DNA of 64,000 nt from Deltaproteobacteria bacterium (GTDB taxonomy: Bacteria > Myxococcota_A > Polyangia > GCA-2747355 > JADLHG01): positions 1 to 64,000 of the forward strand of contig JADLHG010000083.1 in the NCBI GenBank assembly GCA_020848905.1, in the 5' to 3' direction. The notes beneath the pieces were generated by a model. The model saw only the letters and a list, made by a program, of their open reading frames with translations. It ran no database searches and was not told the origin of the DNA. Below, in pieces: positions 9,362-18,356 of this stretch. Made by a program: the position numbers and the translations under genes. The stretch's first letter is position 1; every line of letters starts with the position of its first letter.

Positions 9362-10018
9362 CTACCTCACCTTCTTCGGGGCGCGGATACGCGGTTTCTT
9401 CGCCGGGCCGCGGGGGCTCGGGGACGCCTCGGCCTGCATCGGCCGCAGCAACAGCGAGAGGGCCCGCGCCACGGCGCGCGAGTCGGCCCCCTGCAGCCCG
9501 GGATTCGCGCCGGCGAGAGCCAGGAGCTGCGTCGTGCCGAGCACTACGGCGGAGAGGGCCTCGGCGGGGAGATCGTTGCGGACGGAACCGTCCCGCTGGG
9601 CCTCGCGCACGCAGGCGGAGACGAACGCGCGTGTCTGCTCCACGCAGGAGGTGAGCCTCGCCGAGCCCTGGTCGGGAAGCGCGAGCAGGAACTGCTCGGA
9701 GAGGACGAGCCGCAGGATCCCGAGGTGCTGGCCTACTGCGGTGCTGCGCGCCTCGACGAAACGCTCGAGGCGCTCGAGCGGAGGCAGCTCGCTCGACGGA
9801 TAGGTCCCGGCGAGCACGGCCTCCACGCGCACCACGACGGCCTCGAGCAGGGCGTCGAGCGTGACGAAGTGCCGAAAGATGGCCCCGGTCGTGAGGCCCA
9901 CGGCCTCGGCGAGCTTCCGCGTGGTGAGCGCGGCGATCCCGCGCGTGGCGATGAGGTGCAGCGCCGCGTCCACGAGCTCGACCTGGCGCATCTCGGAGGT
10001 TCGACGAGAGGGTGTCAC
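9362..10018 (-). CDS. TetR-family transcriptional regulator of the exporter operon
   Basis: 218 residues, GTG start. The N-terminal helix-turn-helix reads LTTRKLAEAVGLTTGAIFRHF, a clear TetR signature. The ligand-binding region is long and ends with a basic, Pro-rich tail (KKPRIRAPKKVR). It is the first gene of its operon and lies directly behind a promoter with an embedded perfect palindrome, so autorepression of the whole exporter operon is the likely mode of control. The inducer is unknown. Confidence 0.9.
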   Translation of the reverse strand: MTPSRRTSEMRQVELVDAALHLIATRGIAALTTRKLAEAVGLTTGAIFRHFVTLDALLEAVVVRVEAVLAGTYPSSELPPLERLERFVEARSTAVGQHLGILRLVLSEQFLLALPDQGSARLTSCVEQTRAFVSACVREAQRDGSVRNDLPAEALSAVVLGTTQLLALAGANPGLQGADSRAVARALSLLLRPMQAEASPSPRGPAKKPRIRAPKKVR

Positions 10019-10026
10019 AGATATAG

Positions 10027-10055
10027 ACAGTAAGCACTTACTTACTACAAGTCAA
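10027..10055 (-). promoter_or_regulatory. Promoter and palindromic operator of the tetR-exporter operon
   Basis: Read on the minus strand, TTGACT (10050-10055) and TACTGT (10027-10032) are 17 bp apart. The perfect palindrome AGTAAG-CA-CTTACT (10029-10042) covers the -10 and part of the spacer, and a third CTTACT-like half follows. This AT-rich patch stands out from the GC-rich surroundings. A TetR dimer bound here would block RNA polymerase. Confidence 0.7.
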
Positions 10056-10627
10056 GCCCCTTCGTCCTCCATCGCCCCGAGGCCCCTTCAGCCTCGTCGC
10101 CCCCGGTATCGAGCCTCCGAGCGAAGGAGCCAATTACCACCTTCCCTGTCCCCGTATCGCCCTGGAGGGACCCGTTGGCGTCGGGCATGGGCGGCACGCC
10201 GGCGTCGGTACGGACCGCGGGGCCGAGGTCACTCGCGCTCCGGCCGGCATCGTTCCAGGCCGGCTCAATGCCGCTCGCGGTGTTCATGTACTTTGTCGGG
10301 TCGTCGACGGTCGTGCCGGCTGGCGGAAGGCGGATGAGCGCAGAGATATAGAGGTCAGGGGAGACGGAGGAGATCACCGGCAGCGCCGGCACGAATCTCT
10401 CGTCCGCCGTCGTCTTGGGCTTCACCTGGGCGTACAGCGGGTGCGGGTCGTAGGGCGCGCCGAAGCCCCAGACGGCGTCTTCGAGTGGGCCGTCGCTCTT
10501 CGGAGGCAGGTCCTCCTTCGGTACCCCGAAGGTGTTGAACTGCGCGGCATGGGCACTCCTCGCGCGCCGGGTTGAACCGGTGACGTGCTGTGAACGAAAG
10601 CGTTGTGAATGAACAGAGCACAGACAT
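10045..10627 (-). pseudogene. Degenerate hypothetical reading frame without a good start
   Basis: An open frame runs from a stop near 10628 down to 10045. It reads plausible protein (FNTFGVPKEDLPPKSDG, AVWGFGAPYDPHPLYAQ, PDLYISALIRLPPAG) but the only in-frame start codon is an internal GTG at 10425. It also overlaps the exporter promoter at its 3' end. The composition (Asp, Pro, Gly rich, soluble) suggests a piece of a secreted protein. I regard it as a remnant of a longer gene. A short expressed protein from 10425 cannot be ruled out. Confidence 0.3.
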
Positions 10628-10673
10628 CAATCGCAACCGAGTTCGTGCGCAGCTGAGGGTGTCCGCGAGGGCC

Positions 10674-13574
10674 TCAGCGGGCGGACTTCCCCTTAGCGGC
10701 CAGAACGAGGCTCCTCGTGAGCTTCACGAAATCCACCCGGTCGAAGGGCTTGTCCACGCGGAGATTGCCGACCTTGGCGAGGTACTCCGAGGCTCCCGGG
10801 GTGAACGCACCGCCTGTGACGAAGACGACGTGTCTGGCGAGAGCCGCGTCCTCGGCCGCCAGCCAGGCATGCAGCTCCATTCCCGACATCGCGGGCATCA
10901 TCAGGTCGCAGTAGACGAGATCGAACCCGCGATCCCTTCGCAAGAGCGCCTGGGCTTCTTGCCCGCAGGACGCCGTGAGCACCTCGTGTTCTCCTTGAAG
11001 GATACGTACGATGGCCGCGCGGACCCCGGCCTCGTCGTCCACGACGAGAATCCGCCCCCGGATCGTCGGCTGGGCCCGAGTCTTCTCCGGCTCGGCCTCG
11101 TGCGGCGCTCTCCAGTCGTCAGGTGCCCGCGCGAGCCGAATCCGGAAACGCGTCCGCTGGCCCAGCTCGCTCGTGAAGCCGATCTCTCCGCCGAAGCCCG
11201 TGATGATGGCGCGGCAGATCGACAGACCGAGGCCCGTCCCGGCGCCAACGCCCTTGGTGGTGAAGAAGGGCTCGAAGATCTTTCCCCGATGCTCGTTCGC
11301 GATGCCCTTGCCGGTGTCACTCACCTCGGCAAGGACCTCGTCCCCCTCGGTCCAGGTCCGGATCCGTATCTCGTTCTGCTCGACGCGACCCTCATCGATG
11401 GCGTGTGCGGCGTTGAGAAGCAGGTTCAGGAACACCTGCGACAGCTTGCCGTCCGAGGCCAGGACCATGGGTGGCGAACCGAGGTCCTTGACCAGCCGCG
11501 CCCGGTACTTGATCTCGTTGAACGCCAGGGTGATCGCGTGCTCGATGGCCTGGTGCAGGCTGACCGGTGCGAGCTCCGTTCGTTCCACTCGCGAGAAGGT
11601 CCCCAGCCCTCGTGCGATCTCCCGGATGCGGAGCGTTCCCGACAGGGCATCCCCGACCCGCTCGGCGACGTCGCCGAGCCTCTCCGGCGTGAAGAACTCC
11701 TCGCCGGCTCCGAGCAGGTCCCGGACCGTGTCGGGGTCGGTGTGGGAGCACAAGGCGCGGTGACACCTCCGCATGGCCTCGGTCAGCTCGGGCAGCTCCT
11801 CGGAGATCGTCTGGATGTTGCAGAGCACGAAGGACAGGGGGTTATTGATTTCGTGGGCCACGCTCGCGGCAAGGGTTCCCATCGTCGTGAGCCGGTCTGC
11901 CTGGGCGAGCTGCGCCTGCAGCCGCCTCGTCTCGGTCACGTCGCGAAAGATCTCCAGGACTGCCGGTTGGTCCTGGAACGTTATGCCCGTGTAGAGGATC
12001 TCGAAGGTCCTCCCTCCATAGAGGTCGGAAACCTCCAGCGAGGTGCTCTGACCGATGGTTAGTCCAAGCTCGCCCGGACGGCCCTCGCGGGGGTGCTGCG
12101 TGTCGGCGGTGCGCGCCCAGCGCCGCTCTCCTGGCTGCCACGAAGCGGTCAACTGCTGGAACCGCTCGTTCGTGAAGAGGACGCGCCCCTCGTGGTCGAC
12201 GATCTCCATGGGGAACGGGAGGCTTCGGAGCAGGGTTTCGTTGAACTCGAAGAGCTCTCGGTATCTCTTCTCGCTGTCGTGCAGCGCGGCCTCGGCCCTG
12301 CCGCGCGCAAGCGCCGCCCCGACGCGCGCGCAGAGTCCCTCGAGGAAGAGGATCATCTCCGGCGTGAGCAGGTATCGCCGACTGTCGACGAGCTGCAAGA
12401 GCCCGAGGCTCTGCGTACCCGCGTGCACGGGAATGAGCGCGATGGACTCGTACCCTTCGCCGCGGCAGCTGGAACACGCGCGATCCTGTAGACCACCCTC
12501 GGTGATCGAGGCCCAGCGCTCGGCGGAGCTGTTGCGCCAGAAGCTGCCCCCCTCCGTGAAGCGAGGAGCCCGCGGGGCGGCCCCCCCACCGATGACCTGG
12601 CCGCACAGGCAGACCGGGACCGGGTTCCCCTTCGCGTCGCGGACGATGACCCCCTGCGCGTCGCGCAGGAACAACGGGCAATTCGTGCGCGGAAGATGTT
12701 CCGGAAAGCCGATCGCCTCACCGACGGGGAAGTCCTCCCCGGCCCGGAGGCGGAGGGCCACGGCCTCGATGCCGAAGCAGTCCTTCACGAGCTGCAGCAC
12801 GCCGCGAAGCGCCTCCGTCTCGCTGTCGGGGGCGTTCAGGAGCGCGAGCACGTCGCTCGTCAAACGCTCCCAGCGCGCGGCCTGCTTGAGGTGGGTGACA
12901 TCCCGCAGCGACACGACCCAGGCCCTCTTGTCCTCCCACGTCGTGGGGACGACCCGCATCTCGGCGGACCGCGGGAGGCCCCGAGCCTGCGGGATCTCGA
13001 TCTCGGCCGGCTGGTCGCCACGCATCGGAAACGCAAAGGGGGTACGTAGCAGCTGTTCGGCGCTCCGGTTCAGGAGCCGCTCTGCCGCGGGATTCACGAA
13101 GGCGATCGTCCCGCCGGCGTCCACCACGAGGGTGCCGTCGGCGTTGTTGACGAACAGCCCGCGCAGGTCCCGCTCGTGCGCCGCGGCGCGCTGCTTCAGC
13201 CGATGCAGCTCCACGTACCCCGCGACCTTCGACCGCAACACCTCCGGGTCCAGCGGCTTGAACGCGAACTCGACGGCGCCCAGGCGATAGCCCGCGAGCA
13301 AGGCCTCCCGGTCGGCATTCATGGCAGAGACGAAGAGGATGGGGGTGGCCTGGGACCTGGCCCGTCCGCGGATGAGGCTCGCTGTGTCGAAGCCGTCCAT
13401 CCCCGGCATCCGGATGTCCAGCACGATCGCCGCGAAGTCCTGGTCGAGGACGAGCCTCAGGGCCTCCTTTCCGGACCCGGCCGAAAAGACCGTTTCTCCG
13501 AGAGGCGCGAGAATGGCGTCGATGGCGACGAGGTTCTCGGGCTGGTCGTCCACGATGAGGACGTTGCTCTTCAT
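10674..13574 (-). CDS. Hybrid sensor histidine kinase: REC-PAS-GAF(Cys)-PAS-HisKA-HATPase-REC
   Basis: About 966 residues; ATG 13574 is preferred because the receiver domain begins at once and GGGAG precedes it. The order is: receiver (Asp53 in IVLDIRMPGMDG); PAS (GLFVNNADGTLVVDAGG); a GAF domain holding a Cys cluster (NCPLF, CLCG, ACSSCRGEGY); a second PAS; HisKA with phospho-His in SVAHEINNPLSFVL; HATPase with GKGI and GTGLGLSI; and a C-terminal receiver (YCDLMMPAMSG). There is no membrane segment, so it is cytoplasmic. Two receivers flanking the kinase suggest an input REC and an output REC or phosphorelay. No partner regulator lies beside it. The Cys cluster in GAF may bind metal or an Fe-S centre, which is inference. 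Confidence 0.92.
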   Translation of the reverse strand: MKSNVLIVDDQPENLVAIDAILAPLGETVFSAGSGKEALRLVLDQDFAAIVLDIRMPGMDGFDTASLIRGRARSQATPILFVSAMNADREALLAGYRLGAVEFAFKPLDPEVLRSKVAGYVELHRLKQRAAAHERDLRGLFVNNADGTLVVDAGGTIAFVNPAAERLLNRSAEQLLRTPFAFPMRGDQPAEIEIPQARGLPRSAEMRVVPTTWEDKRAWVVSLRDVTHLKQAARWERLTSDVLALLNAPDSETEALRGVLQLVKDCFGIEAVALRLRAGEDFPVGEAIGFPEHLPRTNCPLFLRDAQGVIVRDAKGNPVPVCLCGQVIGGGAAPRAPRFTEGGSFWRNSSAERWASITEGGLQDRACSSCRGEGYESIALIPVHAGTQSLGLLQLVDSRRYLLTPEMILFLEGLCARVGAALARGRAEAALHDSEKRYRELFEFNETLLRSLPFPMEIVDHEGRVLFTNERFQQLTASWQPGERRWARTADTQHPREGRPGELGLTIGQSTSLEVSDLYGGRTFEILYTGITFQDQPAVLEIFRDVTETRRLQAQLAQADRLTTMGTLAASVAHEINNPLSFVLCNIQTISEELPELTEAMRRCHRALCSHTDPDTVRDLLGAGEEFFTPERLGDVAERVGDALSGTLRIREIARGLGTFSRVERTELAPVSLHQAIEHAITLAFNEIKYRARLVKDLGSPPMVLASDGKLSQVFLNLLLNAAHAIDEGRVEQNEIRIRTWTEGDEVLAEVSDTGKGIANEHRGKIFEPFFTTKGVGAGTGLGLSICRAIITGFGGEIGFTSELGQRTRFRIRLARAPDDWRAPHEAEPEKTRAQPTIRGRILVVDDEAGVRAAIVRILQGEHEVLTASCGQEAQALLRRDRGFDLVYCDLMMPAMSGMELHAWLAAEDAALARHVVFVTGGAFTPGASEYLAKVGNLRVDKPFDRVDFVKLTRSLVLAAKGKSAR

Positions 13575-13749
13575 CTCCCGTTCCCGCCACAGCCCCACGG
13601 AGATTTGCCCTCCCGGTATTCCCTCCATCGACGGCGATCGGCCGTCATGTATGGCCAGCTTGCAGTTCTGCGCGGCACCGACCCGAGCATCGCGAGACGA
13701 GCCGGAGATCCGGACGGCCGGCCAGCTGCTGGGTTGGCCCGGGGACTGG

Positions 13750-15090
13750 CTACGGCCAGGGCGCCGGCGGGTTCGTCGCCAGGATCGCGTCGAGCCAGGC
13801 CTGCAGCGCGGTCTGGTGCGTGCCCTCCGAAGGGGTGAGCACGTGGGCGTTCGAGTCCACCACGAGGTGCGCGAGGTGCTCGCTCGCCGGCCGCTTGTCC
13901 ATGGCCTGCGCGAGGAGTTCGTGCACGTAGCGGCAGTTGTTGGTCGCGCCGGCCGCCTTGGCCGCGGGGACCACGGGCGATTGTCCGCAGCAGTGCACGT
14001 CGCCCTGGCCCACGAGGTCGAAAAGCGGGACGTGCCCCGTCGAGCCCACCGTGCGCTCCGCGAAGAGGCTCTTGTCCCCGACGAAGGGGCCGATCTTGTC
14101 GATCACGGCCTTGAAGGAGAAGGTGGTCCCGTCGTTCACGGCGCCCTTCTCCTGCGGGGTGCAGCCGGTGCCGAAGAGGTCCTCGGTGCGCGCGGAGACG
14201 AGATAGGCGTCGAGGAGCGCACCGTTCAGGCGCACACCGCCGCGTTCGAAGGCATGCGCCACGATGTAGGCCCCTGCCGAGCCGGCGCTCGTGCCGTGCA
14301 GGAAGATCTGACTCGTCGGATAGCCCTTGAGCGCGCCGCTGCCGCGCGCGGTGAAGTCGATCGCCGCCATCGTGGCGCGGAGGCCGTCCACCGTGTCCGG
14401 AGGCGTGCCGTTCGGGTTATTCGGATAGACGTTCCCCATTCCGCCATAGAGGTCGTGATCGCACATCGAGGGCATGAGGAAGCGGTAGCCGGCCTTGAGG
14501 CGCCCCGCGGCGATCGTCTTCTTCGTCCCCGCGGGGCCGACGTGCTGCTCCAGCACGCCGCGCAGCTCGGTCGCCCCCTCCTCGAGGTTCGCGGCCTCGC
14601 CCCCCACGTACTTGCCCCCCTTCTCGTAGTAGCCGACCCCTCCGCCGTGCATCAGCACCCAGAGCGGCTTCTTCTGCCCGGTGACCGAGGCCAGCTCGAC
14701 GACGAGAAAGGTGAAATGCCCCTGCTTGCCGCAGCGGTAGCGCGTGTTCCTATAGAAGGCCGTGTTGAGCGTGACGCCGGAGACAGTGATCGGCGCCTGA
14801 CTGACGAGTGCGATGCCCGAGGTCTCGTAGCGCACCGGAAAGGTCCCGCCGCCACCGCCATCGACCGGCGAGCCGCGGTCCGCGCCTCGCGCATCGAGTT
14901 CGGTCGGCGGACGCTGGTCGTCAGTGCGAGGTCCCGCATCGCCCGGCAGCCCCGACCCCCCCGAATCGACTGACGGGACGGTGGACGAGCCCGGACACCC
15001 GGCGAGCAGGAGAGCCAGCGGCAGCCAGGACTGAGGAGACAGAGAAGGGAGGACGTGGGGGCGCGAGGTCGAGCGGCGCATTCCGCTCAT
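13750..15090 (-). CDS. Pectinacetylesterase-like lipoprotein (alpha/beta hydrolase)
   Basis: 446 residues. A lipoprotein signal ends LPLALLLAGC and is followed by a Gly/Asp/Ser linker. The enzyme domain shows the pectinacetylesterase/Notum layout: PLWVLMHGGGVGYYEKG near the oxyanion region, the nucleophile in FLHGTSAGSAGAY (Ser near residue 266), a paired-Cys loop (VHCCGQSP) and a late His in the THQTALQAWLDAI segment. Family members remove acyl esters from polysaccharides or, in Notum, a lipid. Here the substrate is not known. It lies 78 bp behind the exported DHH phosphoesterase gene on the same strand, possibly in one transcript. Confidence 0.75.
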   Translation of the reverse strand: MSGMRRSTSRPHVLPSLSPQSWLPLALLLAGCPGSSTVPSVDSGGSGLPGDAGPRTDDQRPPTELDARGADRGSPVDGGGGGTFPVRYETSGIALVSQAPITVSGVTLNTAFYRNTRYRCGKQGHFTFLVVELASVTGQKKPLWVLMHGGGVGYYEKGGKYVGGEAANLEEGATELRGVLEQHVGPAGTKKTIAAGRLKAGYRFLMPSMCDHDLYGGMGNVYPNNPNGTPPDTVDGLRATMAAIDFTARGSGALKGYPTSQIFLHGTSAGSAGAYIVAHAFERGGVRLNGALLDAYLVSARTEDLFGTGCTPQEKGAVNDGTTFSFKAVIDKIGPFVGDKSLFAERTVGSTGHVPLFDLVGQGDVHCCGQSPVVPAAKAAGATNNCRYVHELLAQAMDKRPASEHLAHLVVDSNAHVLTPSEGTHQTALQAWLDAILATNPPAPWP

Positions 15091-15167
15091 CTTATAGGGC
15101 CCGGCGCGGAATCACCTGCTCATTGTAGCGGCCGATCCGTTGCGGCCCCTCTCGGCCGTCCGCGGAC

Positions 15168-16745
15168 CTACAGCCGTGGCTCGAGCGTCGCGTCGCGCAG
15201 CCGGCCGGCGACCGAGCCCATCAGCTCCTTGACGAAGGCCGCCGTGCCGCCGCGGAAGTCGTGCGGCAGAAAGCTGAGCCCCGAGATCTGCGCGATGTTC
15301 GGGTGGCCTCCCGACTCGGCGCGCACCACGTCCCAGCCACTGACCCATACGGAGTCGAGGAGCGCGCGATCCTCCTCGGTCAGGTCGCTGTAGCGCTTGT
15401 CGCAGGCCGCACGCAGCGTGGCGAGGCGGCCCGTCCCCACCGCCCTACTCAGGCCGTTGATCTTGGCGCGCCCGGCGAACTTGCCGACGAAGTCGGAGAA
15501 GCGAAAGCCGAGCGCGTCGGCCGGCGCATCGCGGAGCTCCCGCTCCGAGACCTGCTTGATGCGGCCGAGGGAGACCTGCGTGGCCTTCAGCTCGGCCTCG
15601 TAGGCGCTCAGCACGCCGCCCGGACCGAGGAGGATCTGTCCGAGGGCCTGCGGGTTCCGCCGGCCGAGAAAGGCGTTCACGGAGGCCTGCACGAGGCCCA
15701 TGGGCCACCCGACGCAGAGAAACTGCGCCTCGGGGTGCAGGTCGAAGGCCACGTAGCGGTCGTAGGCGTGTTGTCGCCAGTTGAGCTTGGCACCGTACTT
15801 CACGGCCACGTTGCCGAGCCGCATCGACTGGCCGACCTCCAGCGTCGGGATGCGCGCCGCGTCCGGCTCGAGAATGCGCGCGCGCTCGTCCACGACGTAG
15901 GTGTCTCCCTTCTCCTGCAGCCGCTCGGGCGTCTCGAGCTCCTGTTCGCGGCCCAGCCGGCGGAGCTCGACGTAGAGGCGCCGCAGCGACGGGCGGTCTG
16001 CGGCGACGAGGCGCCCCAGCAGCACGTTCGGGAGCGCCTGGCCGTCCACCTGCTTGCCCTTCGCGGCGAGGAGCAGCTTGTTCGTGACCAGCCCGAGCGC
16101 GAGGCGATTCGCGGTAACTCCCTGGTCCGGCGCCGCGCGGAAAAGGAAGCGCCGCACCTCGGCCGGCGTGAAGCGGTCGGCGTAGCCCGCGCTGTCCACC
16201 ATGTCGATGACCTGGCGGTCGGTGGCGTCGAAGGCCTCCTGGCGCGGGTCGAGACCCGAGAGGTACGTGGCGTTGCTCGGCCCCTTCACGAAGGAGCGCT
16301 CCTTCGCGGTTCCGGTCTGCCGGTCGTGGTGGTCCGTGTGCACGTCCATGAAGGGCTTGCCGTGCGCGAAATCCACGAGCACCGAGAGCCAACCGGCCTT
16401 GGGGCCGCTCACGGTGTACTCCTCGCCGCCGTACTCGATCCCCTGGAACTCGAAGCGCGAGACTCCCTTCTGCTTGAGGAAGTGGGCCATGGCCATCGCG
16501 CTCGCGACCCCGTCGAGATCCAGGTGGTAGTAGATCTTCACCCCTTCGGGGCGGCGCTCGGCGAGGAGCCGCGTGATGCGGTGTCCGAAGGGCGCCTTGG
16601 CGCGAGCGGCCGCGCGCTCGGCGGGGGTGAGCGCACCGTGCTTCGCCGAGGCGACCGGTGCGAAAGCCGACGCGGCCAGCAGCGCGAAGAGCGCGAGGCG
16701 CGAGGCGAGATCACGTCGCGCGAGCAGAGAGTGTGCGGTGCGCAT
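15168..16745 (-). CDS. Exported DHH-family phosphoesterase-like protein
   Basis: 525 residues, with AGGAGT before the ATG. The N-terminus is a clear Sec signal (LALFALLAASAFAPVASA, cut near residue 34). The following domain has DHH-superfamily motifs: YYHLDLDGVAS (Asp76, Asp78), an Asp in VLVDFAHG, and HTDHHDR (residues 137-142). Well-known DHH enzymes (RecJ, NrnA, GdpP, PPX-like) are cytoplasmic or membrane-tethered with cytoplasmic catalysis, so a signal peptide is unusual. Later residues have a conserved-looking mixed alpha/beta part that I do not recognise as DHHA1. Candidate substrates are extracellular short nucleic acids, cyclic dinucleotides or polyphosphate; none is shown by the sequence. 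The secreted gene upstream probably shares its transcript. Confidence 0.72.
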   Translation of the reverse strand: MRTAHSLLARRDLASRLALFALLAASAFAPVASAKHGALTPAERAAARAKAPFGHRITRLLAERRPEGVKIYYHLDLDGVASAMAMAHFLKQKGVSRFEFQGIEYGGEEYTVSGPKAGWLSVLVDFAHGKPFMDVHTDHHDRQTGTAKERSFVKGPSNATYLSGLDPRQEAFDATDRQVIDMVDSAGYADRFTPAEVRRFLFRAAPDQGVTANRLALGLVTNKLLLAAKGKQVDGQALPNVLLGRLVAADRPSLRRLYVELRRLGREQELETPERLQEKGDTYVVDERARILEPDAARIPTLEVGQSMRLGNVAVKYGAKLNWRQHAYDRYVAFDLHPEAQFLCVGWPMGLVQASVNAFLGRRNPQALGQILLGPGGVLSAYEAELKATQVSLGRIKQVSERELRDAPADALGFRFSDFVGKFAGRAKINGLSRAVGTGRLATLRAACDKRYSDLTEEDRALLDSVWVSGWDVVRAESGGHPNIAQISGLSFLPHDFRGGTAAFVKELMGSVAGRLRDATLEPRL

Positions 16746-16799
16746 GGTCAGGACTCCTGAGGAGGGGCGTTACGGGTTCGACGCGCTGCGGGCGACGCT

Positions 16800-17501
16800 C
16801 TAGTGGTCGTACTCCCAGTAGTCGCCGCCGCCGATGAGCGTCGCGCCGAGGTTGCGGAAGAGGTGGCCGCCCGCCTGCGCGGGAGTGGCCTGGAAGGTGC
16901 CCGAGAGCTGGTAGTTCCCGCACGGCTCGCGGTCCTGATGGTCGAAGATCAGCTCCTGGCGGAGACGGAGGCAGCCGCCGAGGAGCTCACCGCTGTCGAG
17001 GTAGACGAGCTCCGCCGTGGCGCTGAGCGGGCCGTCGGCATAGTAGGGGTCGGTCTCCGGCTCGCCGAACTGATCGAGGAGCGTGTCCCGCATGAGCTGG
17101 GCGAAGGCGCGCATGCGCGGTTCGCGGATCTCGTCGAGCGCGAGCGACTCGGTCTTCCGAAGGTTCGCGGGGTGGCTCAGGTTGCCCGCTTCCACGTGGT
17201 ACCAGGGGTCGCCGAGGATCTCCTTCCGGTCGGCCTCGGGGAGGGCCAGCCACTCCTGGCCGGTGCGGACCGCGGCCACGCGGCGATAGAGCTCGGCGTG
17301 GGGGCCCACGAAGGTCTGCACGGGGCGCACGACGACGCGCGGCGGGCGAGCGCGGTGCGGGCGGCTCGGTTCGGTCTGCTGGCCGGTCTTGGCCAGGGCG
17401 GCCGGCTCGTCGAGGCGGACGACGAGCAGGGCGGCCCCGAGGCTGAGAGTCGCGGCGACGACGGACGCGCGTCGGCAGAGACGGGATTTCGTATGGCGCA
17501 T
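16800..17501 (-). CDS. Secreted protein of unknown function
   Basis: 233 residues, AAGGAG before the ATG. A signal peptide (VVAATLSLGAALLVVRLDEPAALA) precedes a basic Pro/Arg-rich linker. The rest has a WYHVEAGNLSHPANLRKTE segment, a helical part (MRAFAQLMRDTLLDQFGEP) and a C-terminal beta region with two Cys that could pair. I do not recognise a family. The stop lies 54 bp before the exported DHH phosphoesterase gene on the same strand, so joint expression is likely and both products are predicted to leave the cytoplasm. Confidence 0.68.
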   Translation of the reverse strand: MRHTKSRLCRRASVVAATLSLGAALLVVRLDEPAALAKTGQQTEPSRPHRARPPRVVVRPVQTFVGPHAELYRRVAAVRTGQEWLALPEADRKEILGDPWYHVEAGNLSHPANLRKTESLALDEIREPRMRAFAQLMRDTLLDQFGEPETDPYYADGPLSATAELVYLDSGELLGGCLRLRQELIFDHQDREPCGNYQLSGTFQATPAQAGGHLFRNLGATLIGGGDYWEYDH

Positions 17502-17864
17502 GGATCGGCTCCTTGCGGGACAGAACGACGATGCCGGCTATCAGCAAGGGAAGTGCCAAGCCCGCGCAGGCTCTGGAGGCAGCAATTGGTGGGGTTGCGC
17601 GGCGGAGTGCACACGAAAAGACGCGATCGCGGTGGCTCCATACGCCACGTCAGGGGGCGGCGGGCCGGCGCGCGGGGCTCGTGTGACCGCAGCGCCAGTG
17701 CGTGGGGCTTGTGCAGTGGCCGGTCCGGCAGACGCGCTGGTCGGGTTTGCCGCGCTGTTTCACGCGTAGGTCTGCGAATCCTTGGCGGCGAGGGTGCGCC
17801 AGGCCGTGGCATGGGTCGTGCTATGCGCTTCGTCTATCCACCACCGCTGACAAGGAGTACGTCC
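17502..17864. other. Divergent intergenic region
   Basis: 363 bp between a minus-strand secreted protein and a plus-strand small secreted protein. It must hold both promoters, but I see no clear -35/-10 pair. There is no RNA gene or repeat that I can support; only the ribosome sites at both ends (AAGGAG on each strand) are clear. Confidence 0.5.
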
Positions 17865-18179
17865 ATGCGTGCACGTAATGGCGCGGCCACGCGTCTCGTC
17901 TCGTTCGTCCTCGTGATCGTGTGCCTGGTCTTCGCCGCGACCGCCGCGAGCGCCAGGGGCCAGGGAGACGATGGCGATACGAAGGGCTTCTTCCATTTTC
18001 TGGGATTGACCGGCCACAAGCGGACCGAACGCCAGCTCCGCGTCATGGGCTACGACAGCGAGAAGTCGTTCCGGTGGTACCGGGACCACGCGAAGGGCAG
18101 TCGCGACGGACGGAGCGCCCTGAGCGGTTTCACCGCGATCGTGGGCGGGATCTTCAAGGCTGTGAGCGGCAAGAAGTAG
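17865..18179 (+). CDS. Small secreted protein of unknown function
   Basis: 104 residues from an ATG preceded by AAGGAG; an upstream ATG at 17824 in frame lacks a ribosome site. The signal peptide is LVSFVLVIVCLVFAATAASA. The mature part is about 70 residues, basic and aromatic (GFFHFLGLTGHK, then RQLRVMGYDSEKSFRWYRDH), and ends in a helix plus Lys-Lys. There are no Cys residues in the mature part. Size and charge could fit a small periplasmic or antimicrobial-like peptide, but nothing proves this. It stands alone on its strand ahead of the glycosidase-like lipoprotein. Confidence 0.6.
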   Translation: MRARNGAATRLVSFVLVIVCLVFAATAASARGQGDDGDTKGFFHFLGLTGHKRTERQLRVMGYDSEKSFRWYRDHAKGSRDGRSALSGFTAIVGGIFKAVSGKK

Positions 18180-18356
18180 CGCGGCCCGCGCCGGGCGCTC
18201 CTTCGAAATCGCGAGACCGGAGGCGCCGTGGCGCGCATCCCCGGTGCGCATCCGAGACGGCACTCCCGTCGCAACGGCTTGAAAGCCCGCGCGCCCCCGC
18301 GTCCAGCACTTGTTGGCACAGGACCTGCTCCGCGCCTTCCCGACGGAAGGTGGTCC

